This document shows positions 32,660 to 43,968 of a DNA stretch of 64,000 nucleotides, piece after piece. Each line of letters begins with the position of its first letter. The first letter of the stretch is position 1. The stretch is from the NCBI GenBank assembly GCA_000827265.1, contig KN834782.1, forward strand, positions 118,053 through 182,052, in the 5' to 3' direction. Under the pieces are notes generated by a model, which saw only the letters and a program-made list of their open reading frames with translations, was not told where the DNA came from and did no database searches. The position numbers and the translations under genes are program-made. This DNA is from Collybiopsis luxurians FD-317 M1. Lineage: Eukaryota > Basidiomycota > Agaricomycetes > Agaricales > Omphalotaceae.

Positions 32660-33310
32660 TTCAAAATTTCCAGTAGAGAAAGGGGTTGTCAGCAGAGGTT
32701 CAGACAACTGCCGCAAAGTTCAGACCCAGACATCCAACACTCATCTCCAAAAGTGATGATGAAAAGGCCAAAAAGGGTTTCTGGAGCAGGTCAGACCTGG
32801 GAGGGATGCCACTGGAAGTTCCCGTTCAACTCCTGCTCTCCCTACTTGTCTTCTTCAGCTTAACTCCCCAGTCCTAGGCAAGACAAAAAGGGTTCCCTGA
32901 GTAGGTCAGCTCCAGAAGTGACACTCATGGTAGCTCCCATTTAACTCCTGCACCCCCAACTCATATTTCAGAGTGCCTGCCTTCTAGTAGAGAAAAGGAT
33001 CATTGGCAGAGGGTGTTGACAATCCCAGCAGAGTTCAGAGCCAAACATCCGATGCTCATCTTTAGAAGAGATGATGAAAAGTGTTCCCTGAGCAGGCTAG
33101 ACCTGGGAGGGATGCTACCAGAAGCTCCTGCTGCTCCTACTTATTTTCTTCAGCATGAGTCTCAGACAGGATGAAAAAAGATTCTTTGAGTAGGCCAGCC
33201 CTGGGAGTGATACCTCCAGTAGCTCCTGTTTGACTCCTGCTCCCCCAACTCATCCTTCAGATTCACTGACTTTTCAAAGGCAGGTGAAAGGAGTTTTCCA
33301 AAGGTCTGGA
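32660..33310 (+). repeat. Degenerate tandem repeat, about 310 bp unit
   Basis: AGTAGAGAAAGGGGTTGTCAGCAG at about 32671 recurs as AGTAGAGAAAAGGATCATTGGCAG at about 32985. Both are followed by GTTCAGA...CATCC...CTCATC...GATGATGAAAA...GAGCAGG...GACCTGGGAGGGATGC. A shorter module ending GGTAGCTCCCATT recurs within the units. It looks like an amplified 3' coding segment (Ser/Pro-rich) now full of stops. Confidence 0.6.
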
Positions 33311-33548
33311 CCTGGCGGCCTAGAATCAGATAGGATCCAACTGGTAGCTCCCATTGAAATCCTGCACAACCCCAGTCTCAGTCCTAAGAGTCTATAAAAG
33401 GTGGACAAGATGGACAGGACTGATGCAACAAACTCAAACTCAAACTCAAACTTGAACCTGAACCTGAACTGAACTTCACAATCCAATCAGCTTATTATCC
33501 ACCTCCACTCTTCTACCAATCTTGAGCTTTTGACTGCTTTTCCTCACC

Positions 33549-34000
33549 ATGTCTTCCTCTATTGGCTATTCATACTGCGCTGCCCATAATGATTACATTG
33601 TCAATGACAAAGAGTGGGACCATCATATCCAACAGTCAAAAGACCACCTGCACTATCACATTTGTGACCATCAATTCCTTAACTTGCATACTCTTCACAA
33701 GGTAGGTTTTTGCCAAGCACCTGAAAGTTGCAACAACTTACTGAACTTTTCTTTCTCTAGCACTTTGTCCACCACTACTGCAAAGAATGCAGATGACACT
33801 TTAAAACCGCCGAGGGATTAGAATACCTCCATTGTTCCAGCATTGGCTCCAACAATGAAGACAATGATTACCCACCCAATTACCAAAGTGTCGAAGATGA
33901 CAACTGCAAACATGCCAGTGGTCAAAGCTGTAAATATCTTTCCCTTTTGGGGTGCACAAAATTGTTCTCACAGTGGTGGCTTTTTGTTTTTTTTTTTTAG
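33549..34000 (+). pseudogene. C2H2-like zinc-finger protein, 5' part
   Basis: ATG at 33549 opens MSSSIGYSYCAAHNDYIVND, then KEWDHHIQQSKDHLHYHICD and HQFLNLHTLHK. A GT-AG intron (about 33702-33760) joins it to HFVHHYCKEC, a stop (TGA), and HFKTAEGLEYLHCSS. The spacing of Cys and His (C-x-x-H...H-H...C-x-x-H) is that of degenerate C2H2 fingers. It runs into sequence just upstream of the FMO relic and has no visible end. The stop makes it a probable pseudogene. Confidence 0.45.
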
Positions 34001-34216
34001 ATGGTGCAAGCTGACTGGAACATAAATTTTTTGCAGTTCAAACCTTCGCATATGGTGCTTCAATGATTTGCCAAGGCCTGACACTGTAGATGGCAGTCTC
34101 CAGAAAAGCGGCGTCAATGTCAGCTTACATAGACATCATGATGTCCAGATCTGCTTCAAATTTTTACAACTCCAGCCACCTTCTTCTCTTCTTACATCCA
34201 CAACATGCTAGACTCT

Positions 34217-35643
34217 ATGAATGCCCTTCCTTGTCCCCGTCAAGTTTTAATCATCAGAGGAGGTCCCAATGACCTAGTGACTATAAAACTTAGTTGAAAG
34301 AGGAAACTTCAACTGGGTCAAGCTTGTTGAATGACAAGACAATGTAGGGGGAAATGGTATCTCAATAACCCAGACCCAGAAACAACAAGAATCTTTGATC
34401 CTAAACCTCACTGGCCTTCACCCACTCACTGAGGCCTTATCGAGAATCTCACACCTTCATTCTTATCATTCTATGGAGCACCATTTCCACCTCCTCTATC
34501 AATGCTGCACCAGCCATTCCCCAATGTATCAGAAACATACCAGTATCTGCAATCCTTTGTTACCCTGTATATCAATAAGGGGCTTATTAGGCTTAACACA
34601 GAGATGGTGAGGGTAGAAGAGTTGGCTGATGGGAACGGATGGAAAGTGGAGTCGAGAAGTTGGCATGGATCAGATGCGGGGAGATTTTGAGAAGAGATAT
34701 GGGATGCCATTGTTGTCTGTGTTGGCTGGTTCAACCATCCAGTATGGCCAGACACTGAAGGTCTCAACAACCTCAAAAAGCATGGTATAGCCATGCACAC
34801 TAAGTCATGAGGAGGTCCAGTGAGTTTTGAAGATAAATGGGTCATTGTTGTGGGCAACGCTCTGTCTGGAAATGACATGACAATGCAGATGGCAGCCGCT
34901 GCAAAACTGCTGTTATATCACAGTATACATCAACCTGCCTTACCAGATTTTCCTACTCTTCTGGACCCCATTGTCAACGTTCCACCATTGAAGAGGTACA
35001 CCCTTCAATCTGTTGAGCGATGATGAACTAGGTGATACTCAAGAAAAAGTCACTGTCATTCTGGAAGATGGAACTGAGATCAATGATATTGATGTTGTAT
35101 TACTCGGCACAGGCTACAGGCCCAATCCTGGCTTTATCTATGTCCTTCCACTGCCATCACCAACACCAATTGTGGACTGGTTGAGGGAGTCTCATAATAC
35201 CTCCCTAGGTCCTGTACCTCTCATGTCTCTATTACTGTCCAATTCTTCCTACCAAAACCATGTCCCCCATCTTCATCATCACATCCTGTATGCTTACAGC
35301 CCCATGCTAGCTTTCATCAGTCCAGAGATCACTTTCAATCCCTTTACAATCACAGATCTGGCATCATTTGAAACTCGCCGTATAGCAGGACTCAAAGAGC
35401 GCAGCCGGAGCCCAGATGAGATCACATATGATATGAACGCGGGGCCTTGGAAGGGGAGGGGGAGTGCGTTAGGTGGTTGTCATATTATCTGGGAGTGAAG
35501 AGGAGGATTTTATGAGAGCTTTAGGAGGATGTGGTAATTTACACATTAATCCAGACCTGAGGAAGGTCCTCGCAAAGTGGAATGAAGAGAAGAGACACAA
35601 GAGGGTAGATCTATTTGTAGTGGAGCTCAGAGCACTACGATAG
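34217..35643 (+). pseudogene. Flavin-containing monooxygenase (FMO) pseudogene
   Basis: From ATG 34217 (MNALPCPRQVLIIRGGPNDL): this is the FAD-binding GxGxxG, here RGGPND, so key glycines are lost. Then KWYLNNPDPETTRIFDPKPH, FPNVSETYQYLQSFVTLYIN and AIVVCVGWFNHPVWPDTEGL. A TGA follows AMHTKS. Next is the NADPH-binding VIVVGNALSGNDMTMQ, the FMO marker LLGTGYRPNP, and ILYAYSPMLAFISPEITFNP. The C-terminus KVLAKWNEEKRHKRVDLFVV ends at TAG 35641-35643. Functional homologues oxygenate N or S atoms of small substrates using FAD and NADPH. Several frame changes and lost cofactor residues mean this copy is dead. Confidence 0.85.
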
Positions 35644-36310
35644 TCTGTGAGGAATGTGGCTCTTTATTGAGTCCATTGGGCTCCTTTGAATACTATGTGT
35701 GAAGAAATGGTGACAGATAGATCTGATTGAGCAGTAGAACTGCAGTTGGGGCACTCAAGCTCAAGGGTTTCTGCGAGGGGGTAGGTTGCCGATAGGCAGG
35801 GAGACTACATCTGGGAGGAGGGCACATATTGTCTTAGTCTCCTGGCAGGTTCTGCTCATATATCATAAGCTAGAGATGGCAGAGGGAGTTTTTGACACTG
35901 CGGGGGAGAGGGTTGGCAGGAGGGAATCCTCAAACATGGGAAGCTTGCTTGACTATTTTAGCTGTTACGCATTCCTTCTGCCATAGAAATTCAGTACTAC
36001 TACTGAGGAACAATTCAAAGGATCTTTTCCTGCACGCTCTCCATTTGCCACATGAAGTCAAACATGCTAAATTCAATTACTTTAATGTCTATTATAAATC
36101 TAAGAGGACACAAGGTCAAAAGCTGAGGGAATTACATAAAGCAGAATTTTCTGGCTACTCCATGAAGATTCCAACTCTGTGGGATGTAGCCAGTGAAAAC
36201 ACTGGCCCATACCAACTTTGATCAGGCTTATTGATGGTCCACGGCAGGGCAAATAGATATATGGCTCTAAGATTTGGAGAGTATGCTAATATAGAATCTA
36301 ATTTGGTGAA
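35644..36310. other. Intergenic, no gene recognised
   Basis: Short ORFs only, with no motif I can support. Confidence 0.4.
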
Positions 36311-37909
36311 TCATTTATCAAGAGCTTGAAACAATGTCTCAAGATGAAAGAGTGGCATGTGAGCAATCCACTGCATGGTAACAGTCTCAATCATGGGAGC
36401 CCTGATGACTTCTAAGACCCAACTCGACAGCCATGAGTGTGTTGTAATCTTGATGCACTTCAAATGGGGCAGAGATAAAGGTGCTCTTTGAAGATTGTCT
36501 ATAAAGGTTAAGAAAAAGGTTAGAAAGATACTGAATCTGCAGTTACTGGGACAACAAACCAAAACCTGACCACAAAGCACATGTATCAAAAGGGGAACAA
36601 AATTCAAGGTGAACAATATGATTCTGTGCTACTCAGAAAAGATGCTGTGCTAGACTCGCACTATTCACCACAAGTGTTTCCATGCGGAAGAAATCAAAAG
36701 GACACACTTCATCAGCTAGCCATCCATACTCATACTCCCAGTTTCTGCGAGACCTGGCAATGCCTGGTGTTGGACTGCACCTCTGTGCAGGAGACACAAG
36801 CTGAAGGAAGTTCGGCATAGGTCTGTCTTCAGAACTGGGAGATAAAGGAAGGCGCTGGAAATTTCATCGGCTGTCTCACCAGAGGATGCATTGGAATTTG
36901 GCAGCATTAGCTGACAGAGTCGATGTAACTGTCCTAGTGATGCCAGCACCTGAGAAAAATGCTGGTACAAGATTGCTAGATTTCTGAGGATCTTGAAGGT
37001 ATGGAGGGATTGAGGTAAGAGTGAGATAAGGTCAATGAACTGCTGGGCAAGCTGCAATGAATCATTAAGGAGAGAGGTGAACTCGAAGGTACAAAGATTG
37101 TGCAGACAGGGCAGAAGTAAGGAAGTGACCCCAACATTCCTTACTACAAACTTCTCTAAGTGCTTGAGATTGAAAGGACAAATCTTGTCCAGCAGCCATC
37201 CCCACTCATACAACTGCAGTTGTAGCTCATCTTTAAGGTTCTTCCACTCTGGGAAATGACATTCCATTGTGGAAGTCAGCTGAAGAGTCATTAAACTTGG
37301 CCTTTGATTTTTGTGAGGGGAACACAACTGAAAAGAGTCAAAAACCCTTTCAGAATGCTCTATGGGTGAGAAAATATCTTCCAGGGCTGGCTTAGGCAGA
37401 TTGGGTAACACCAAATGCTGAAGATACTTGCATTCCAATAATGCAATAAGAAGAAGAGCAAATGAATGGGGGGATAGGTGGAGGAGATCCTTGACTGCGA
37501 AAGACTGGAGAGTGGATGAATACAGCTGTACAATCACTGGAAGCCCACATGGATTGTGCAGGTAGCTGTAGAACTCCAAACTAGTAAGGCAGGTTATGTT
37601 AAGGGAGAGGGAGTGAAAGGACATGTCAAAGTCGAGTGGGCTGATGATAGTGTGTACAAATTCCCCAAATTTAGGATCATCCTGCAGGATTTTGACCTGA
37701 TACCAGTCAGTAAGGTGAACAGTCCACAAAATGATTGCCTTTGTGGCAGTTGCCCAGTAGCTATAGACTTGTGAACAAGTCCATACATCACAAAGGGCTA
37801 AAAGCAAAAAGTATTTGCAAAGAAGGTCATAGCAGAAGTGGAGAGGGATGCGACAGATGTCGGGTTCAGTATGGGTGATGATTAGTGGCATAGGAATGTC
37901 GAGTGGCAT
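36311..37909 (-). CDS. F-box-like / leucine-rich protein, probably frameshifted
   Basis: ATG at 37909 opens a 397-codon frame to 36716. Residues about 17-75 (IPLHFCYDLLCKYFLLLALC, DVWTCSQVYSYWATATKAII, LWTVHLTDWYQ) fit the F-box-like N-terminus of many mushroom proteins. F-box proteins select substrates for SCF ubiquitin ligases. The rest is Leu-rich with irregular repeats (LECKYLQHLVLPNLPKPALE, LSLNITCLTSLEFYSYLH). Near 36800 the homologous reading shifts frame: YEYGWLADEVCPFDFFRMET (minus, about 36735) mirrors the internal YEWGWLLDKICPFNLKHLEK. The Leu-rich pattern continues to a stop at 36311 (LPHLKCIKITTHSW). It is either a frameshifted gene or one with unrecognised introns. Confidence 0.6.
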
Positions 37910-40900
37910 GGTATGAAGGCGATGGAAGAGAGATGAACAGGAGTGGAAGGAACAAAACTATGGGTGACAAAATAACAAAGGGAAAAAGCCATGAAAGAAA
38001 AAGTGCACAAGGCAGTCCTGATGTGAATACAGAGGGTCAGAAGGAGATACTGGGGATTACATTGTCTGTAACAGACATTAGATTCTACTTTTTCAGATAG
38101 ACTGTTGAAGTGTACTGGTATTTTCAGCGGCAGTCACAGGAGGCATTGCATGCATGAGCATAATGATGACTTTTCATAAAGTCAGTGCCAGAAAGTGTTC
38201 ATCCAGTAAGTGGGCACTCAAGGACAACATGGCATCGGTATCTCAAGTGCCTAAATGCCCCAGTGGATGTCTGCTCTTTAGCCCTCAAGATAGCCTGGAA
38301 GAGAGCCACATATGTTCATCCATTGCCTGTTGCTCCTCAAAATCTCATTGTACTGCTGTTGCTGTGCCAACATCTGTTAATCAGTTTGCGAACCCATAAA
38401 CTTGCCAAAGATCTCCTGGTGATCATTGTACACATTTGGGAGTCGAGCTCAACATGCCCTTCGAATACATTGAATCCATGTGGAAGACTCAAATGTACTG
38501 TCACAAATGACAGGTTCAAGCTTGTGTACATCTGGGAGGGTGAGCTTGTTGGTGACATGCTACTGTTAGAGGGTGGATAGCAGACATTGGTCATACGAGC
38601 GACCCTGGTAATCATGGCGTGTCTCTTGCAACTGAAGACACTAATCTCATGTGAAGTAGAGTCGGGTTGGTAGATTCGAAAGACATTTTCAGCCATGTCT
38701 GATAGTCGTTGTACAATTGACTACAATTCAGGGTCAAAGATTTTAGAAGATATGTTTGAGTTTGATAACACTCACCACAAACTTTACAGCTCTACTTCCA
38801 TGCAATGCAGCTTGCAATTCACATGCAGATTTGAGCTCAAGTAGAGCTGCCAGTGCCACCTTTGAGTTAGACCTATGTTTCACCACAGATGAGATCATGG
38901 CCTACTATAAGCTGTTCATATCTAAAGATGGTGAAGCCAAGTGTACATAGCATAGAGGAAGATACATGTGTCTCAAGCACCCAAAAGTGAGTGATCTGTG
39001 CTGGGAAACTGCTTCCAGCAGCAGTGCATTGAGAGTGTGGCATAAACCTTGAGCGCAGCACTTAAGGCACCATTTGGTCATTGGGGTGGAAGAGAGAAAA
39101 GGGTAGATTGGTCTTCAAGTGTTGGGTGAGGGGAAATTACTTCTGGAAGGGCTGGGATACAGCATGCAGAAAGAGTGATAGAGATGAAAAATCTGAGACA
39201 AGAAATAGGAATTCGAAGAGAAGCGACACAGCACTTCAGGTGTTGTGGTGGAGGAAAGGAGGAGAGGTGCATCAAGTGCTAAACATTACACCCAAATATA
39301 TCAGTACTGTGGGAGAAAGACCCAACTCCCCAACTTCCACTCCCAAGCTCAATGACTGAGTCTCACTATTGGATACCATAGTCACTTATGTCTTATATGG
39401 AGCCTGCATAGATATCTAAAATTCAACAAGTTTCTTGCGCTATTATTGCGATTGCAGTTTTGAATCCTATAGAGGATAACTGCACCTTGAGATTGGACCA
39501 TCGGAACATAGAGTTCACTAGTAAATCCTATCTCACCTGCGCAGGGCATCTTAGAGGAATATTGAGGAATGGACAAAACTTAATTTGGACTTGAGGCTTG
39601 AGCCATCATTCATTTACTGCTCTGCATGAAAGCCAGAAAGGTAGTTATAATTTCTCCAGCCCAATTTGCATTGCAACTGATGTTTTGTGTTACAGAAGGA
39701 GGAGCAGGCTAGCCTGTGCAACTAGAAAGTGATAAAATATAAAGCTGGATGAGATTGTTTACAACATCTTGACACTTTGACATTTATCCTGAGGCCACTT
39801 TGAATTGTTGACATAAAATTCAAAATCATAAGTCAATTACTTTGTCCCTTGAATTTACAGGATTTTTAGCAGTGGGATGCCACCGGTATATCACAGGCCT
39901 GAAGGATCAGAGTAAACTTGTGAGGTATGTAAATGATACAATGTAATCCTTCAAGAATTGCCGCAATCTCAGGTTCTCTCCATGTGTGTGTCCTTTTCTG
40001 AGGTCTGCAGCCTCTTCACTTCTACTGGATCCTCACACTCATCCTTGTTATTTAGCTATCCAAACAGCCGTTAAGTCTTTCTGTGTAGATTCCAGGGAAT
40101 GCAGGACATTCTATTAAGAGCTGTCTGCCCAGGGACACCAGCTATTGAAGGTGAACTAGGCCGTTTATTCAGAGCTATCTCTGCCTGCCTACATTTGATC
40201 ATTATGACTCTTGACAACTATATTGGGTCCAATTTTATCTATTTTCCTCCTTCTTCACCCTTACTAGTAATTCCCGCTACTTTTAAATAGAGGGTTTTAG
40301 ACCTGGATCTCATTTGGATCTGGAGATGCATTCTATGTATATACTTTCAGCCTTTACATACAAGATACAGATACTTTTCTGCTACATAAAGAAAACTTGA
40401 AGTAGTGGGCTCTGCTAAGAGCCAGCACTACTAGATTATACTTGTCTACAGTGCCTGCACTCACTAACACAAACCAGACCATTTTGTCCAGTCAAAGCTG
40501 GATATATGAACCGATCGCACCTTGCCATAAAAGGAACAAATCTCGGAAGCAAAAAATCTTGTATATATTCCTTTTCAACTGTGATAAACTACAAACTGCA
40601 GTCAATTTATAGACTGTAGTGTTCAAATATGTTAAGATGTATGCCCCATGATGCATGATGAATCCTAGTTCAACAACCTCCCTTCTTCTCAATGCTATCT
40701 CGGTTGGTAATGATACCATGATCAATGGGGTGCTTGAGGTTCAATTTGACTGAGCTTTGTTGCTGACATAGAAGCTCATACCGATCTAGCTGCAAATCCT
40801 GTCGATTATCTCAAAGCTTCTGTAGAGGCTTCAAACTATAATTTTTCACAATGTTGCAATGACCAACCCCGTTCTATAAATATTGATGAATTCATACTGG

Positions 40901-41479
40901 ATTTCATTTTATTACAGTGGCTAGGTGCATGTTGCCTGATGATCGTATGCAATGAGTCACCTCTGCAGTCATGTGTTCCTTCACAAAAATCTAGCCAAGC
41001 TGTCATGTCTTGTGGCTTGCTGCTTGCCAACAAAAATACTCAGTCTTCTCTTCTTCTGCTAAAATACATAACTAATTCCAGTGTCTGACATCCATTGAAG
41101 AGAGACTGTCTGAGAGCACTAGGAATGAATTGTGAGTGCCACATGCCATGCATTCTCTTTATTAATCAATTGACTGTTCGCCTGTTTTGCATTCTCTTTC
41201 TTCTCATTCCACACACCATCCCCTCTAAAGCTCACTATCTACTCTCCAGCCATGGATATAGACTCAGAATCAACTGGAAAAGTGATTATCTATTGATTGA
41301 AATGCAACTGTTTTATTAACCAGGTTATAGAACAAAGAAACTCAAGTCCAATTGGAGCCTGCGCACAATGAACTTCAACTAGGATCTGAATTACCCCTGA
41401 CCAATGATGTATATTCATCGAAGCTTCTATCAATTTTTCACCTTACCTTTTCATTAAGGATTCACACCCTGAAAATATG
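37910..41479. other. Long region without a recognised gene
   Basis: Open frames exist at 38185-38580 (+), 38337-38696 (-) and 39081-39359 (+), none with a motif, clear intron structure or similarity I recognise. Base composition is ordinary, and decayed genes are likely but unsupported. Confidence 0.35.
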
Positions 41480-43240
41480 CAAACTATTTCCACCATAGTA
41501 ACAAAACATGCTCACGGTAGTCATTCTGATGATGACAAAGATGAAGTAGGTAAAATCTGTTTTCCAAAATGGAAGTCCGCTCAGATAATTGACCTAGTCC
41601 CCCGCAGCCAAAGTTGTCATCTGTGAAACTGATCAAGCTCTGAATGAAAAGCACAGGGAAACTTTAAGGACCCTTTTGACCACTAAAAAGGTATTGATGA
41701 CTGCTCCTTGCTTGATTAAAATCCCTTCAATTTACCCATCTAAGAGCACAATAAAGTATTGGCCATCCATGTTGATGAATTGAAGGAACAGAAGCTATCC
41801 CTGCAGGTGCATCTGCTGTAATTGAATACTGTCACTGAGTAATCTCATTCGATGCCCCAGAATGCGCTAATGGGTGCCCAGCATCAAGTAGCTGTGCTTG
41901 TCAAGGCTAATACTTCCTTGAGTTACTCTCATGCAGACCTTATCTGCAAGGTATTTTCTTTCAGCATTTGAAAATCATTGATGTTACAGACTATCTATTT
42001 CTGCCAAGGTACCAGGTCATATGCCTACTCATTGGGAGGACAAAGAAATCAGTACTGAACCTTCCTCGGAGGTAACTAGCTGCCTAGAACCATCTGCATC
42101 CTGTTGTTCATGAATTTGATGCTGATAGGTTGTTCTCACTGCTGAGCAGGTCAAGCAAGTGACCAATGATTTTTCAGCTCAAGCCACTGAGCTTGAGGTA
42201 GTATGATTACCTTTTTGCTGGTTTTTTTCTTAGTTTGACTGTATTGCCTACTAGGAGACAAAGCAGCTGTTGAAATCTTGAGATGAAGAGATGAACAGGC
42301 TGAGGCAAGCTAGTGAAACCAATCAACAAGTGCAAAATCTCAACTCGGAGGTCCAGAAGTGTAAATCCCAACTCTGAGAAGCTGAGAGCAGGTATAATGC
42401 CCTACTAACGGAAAAGAATAATCCTGAAACTCTGGCATCTGATCTTGAGGTACTGAATCTTGATTTCTTTTGTTTGTTTTTACTACCATCCAATAAAGAA
42501 CTGGAATGAAGGGCTGAAGAAATTGAGCAACAACGATGAAGAATTGTGAAGATTGAGAAAGGAACTAATGCTACGTGTGAATCAACTGCAAAAAGCTGAA
42601 GAAGCCAATCTTGAGCTGCAGGCAGAGATGGGTGAGACCATAGATAATTTGGTGGTATATACCAAGATGGACATTTTGCCTAAGCTCCAGCGGCTAATGC
42701 TTTTATAGGAAAAGTTGAAAGCAGCTGAGCACAAGTTAGAGGTATTTGCTATGATGGCATGGCTAACCTGAAATGCTTGCACTAAATCCTTTTCAGAAAC
42801 AGTCAGAATTGTACATGAATCAATGGAACAATATTACAAATCTTCAATGCAAAGGAGATGATCTCAAACTTGAACGTGACAATCTCCAACTCGAACATGA
42901 CAATCTCAAACTCAAATGTGACAATCTCCAACTTGAACATGATAATCTCCAACAAGCACAAGATGATCTGAAAAAAGAACTCTCCAAGACCGGTCACTTG
43001 TCAGAAGATACACAGGTAACATTCCACTCATGGACTCAGTATCTTGTTCTTATCTGTAACAAAGGATAACTTACAGAAAGATATCAAGATGCTAAAGGTG
43101 ACCTGCTTTTTGCAGGAACTTTTGAAACCACTGATACATTCCCATCTATAATGGTCATAAGGATTCCAAGATGGATCTACAGAATGAAATTGAGAAGCTC
43201 AAGGTGACTTTCCTTAATCCTACTTTGGAGGAAACTCTGA

Positions 43241-43245
43241 CACAG
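43241..43245. repeat. Target-site duplication, left (CACAG)
   Basis: Immediately before the 5' LTR; identical to 53886-53890. Confidence 0.9.
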
Positions 43246-43940
43246 TGTTATGCCCTACACTATTTTTTCTGCTCTTTCCAACCACTACACTCACCACATG
43301 ACTCGATAATAGTCTTACCAATTAATTCAGCTCTCCAAATCTGACATGTGTTTTGTGAGGCAAACTAACCAGTTGCTCATTCCAAACTTCTATTCACAAG
43401 ACCACATGTCTCCCCGCAGAGTATAAAAGCCTTGTACCTACATCTCCCACAATAATGCTGTTATTACCTGAATTATCTTGATCTGTGTTGTTTCTGTTCT
43501 CTTGTTCACTAGTCTATAATATTATTCTGCTTAACACCGAGTTGAGCAAACCCCATTGACACTGAGTCACTGGCATATCCACTTCTCACTTGTCGAACCA
43601 ATTGACAAGACTATTCAACTGCTGTAGCCTTTCGAATATTCCATCTCATAGGGTAAACGGACACTGAGTCACAAACCTTCTGAGTCAACCCTTGTTAATA
43701 CTGTCTTAACGAGTTCTTTTGATATACAATTTCTAGTTGCACCGAGCTACTAGATTTATTATTCGACACTCAAGGATCATTCCTCCACATCCAATACCAA
43801 AACTGTACAGGACTTGTTCACCTGTCGTACGTAGCGACTCCCCATCGCATATTCTGTCTCAGCTGTGGTATAATAAAATACTTTCTATTCATTGAACCTG
43901 CTACAAGCTTCTAACAACAAAGGTAGTAAAGGTCCTAACA
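43246..43940 (+). repeat. 5' LTR of copy 2 (695 bp)
   Basis: Begins TGTTATGCCC and ends GGTCCTAACA. TATA box at 43422-43428. AATGCTGTTATT at 43454-43465 lies where transcription should start. Confidence 0.95.
43422..43428 (+). promoter_or_regulatory. LTR TATA box, copy 2
   Basis: TATAAAA within GCAGAGTATAAAAGCC, conserved in all LTR copies that extend this far. Predicts a start of the genomic RNA near 43450-43455. Confidence 0.6.
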
Positions 43941-43941
43941 A

Positions 43942-43953
43942 AATAACAGCATT
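43942..43953 (+). promoter_or_regulatory. Putative self-priming primer-binding site
   Basis: AATAACAGCATT lies one base after the 5' LTR and is the exact reverse complement of LTR 43454-43465. There is no TGG-initial tRNA 3'-end complement here. In Tf1 and sushi-type elements the RNA 5' end folds back onto such a site to prime minus-strand synthesis. The same pairing exists in copy 1. Confidence 0.65.
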
Positions 43954-43968
43954 CTCTCCATCACCAAG

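Noticed and set aside
33274..33486. Minus ORF with FRFRFKFEFEFEF
   Set aside because: Low-complexity reading of a short repeat (AAACTCAAACTCAAAC...); no gene evidence.
37556..37774. Plus-strand ORF MQVAVELQTSKAGYVKGEG
   Set aside because: Lies antisense to the F-box-like gene, which has the longer frame and better motif support.
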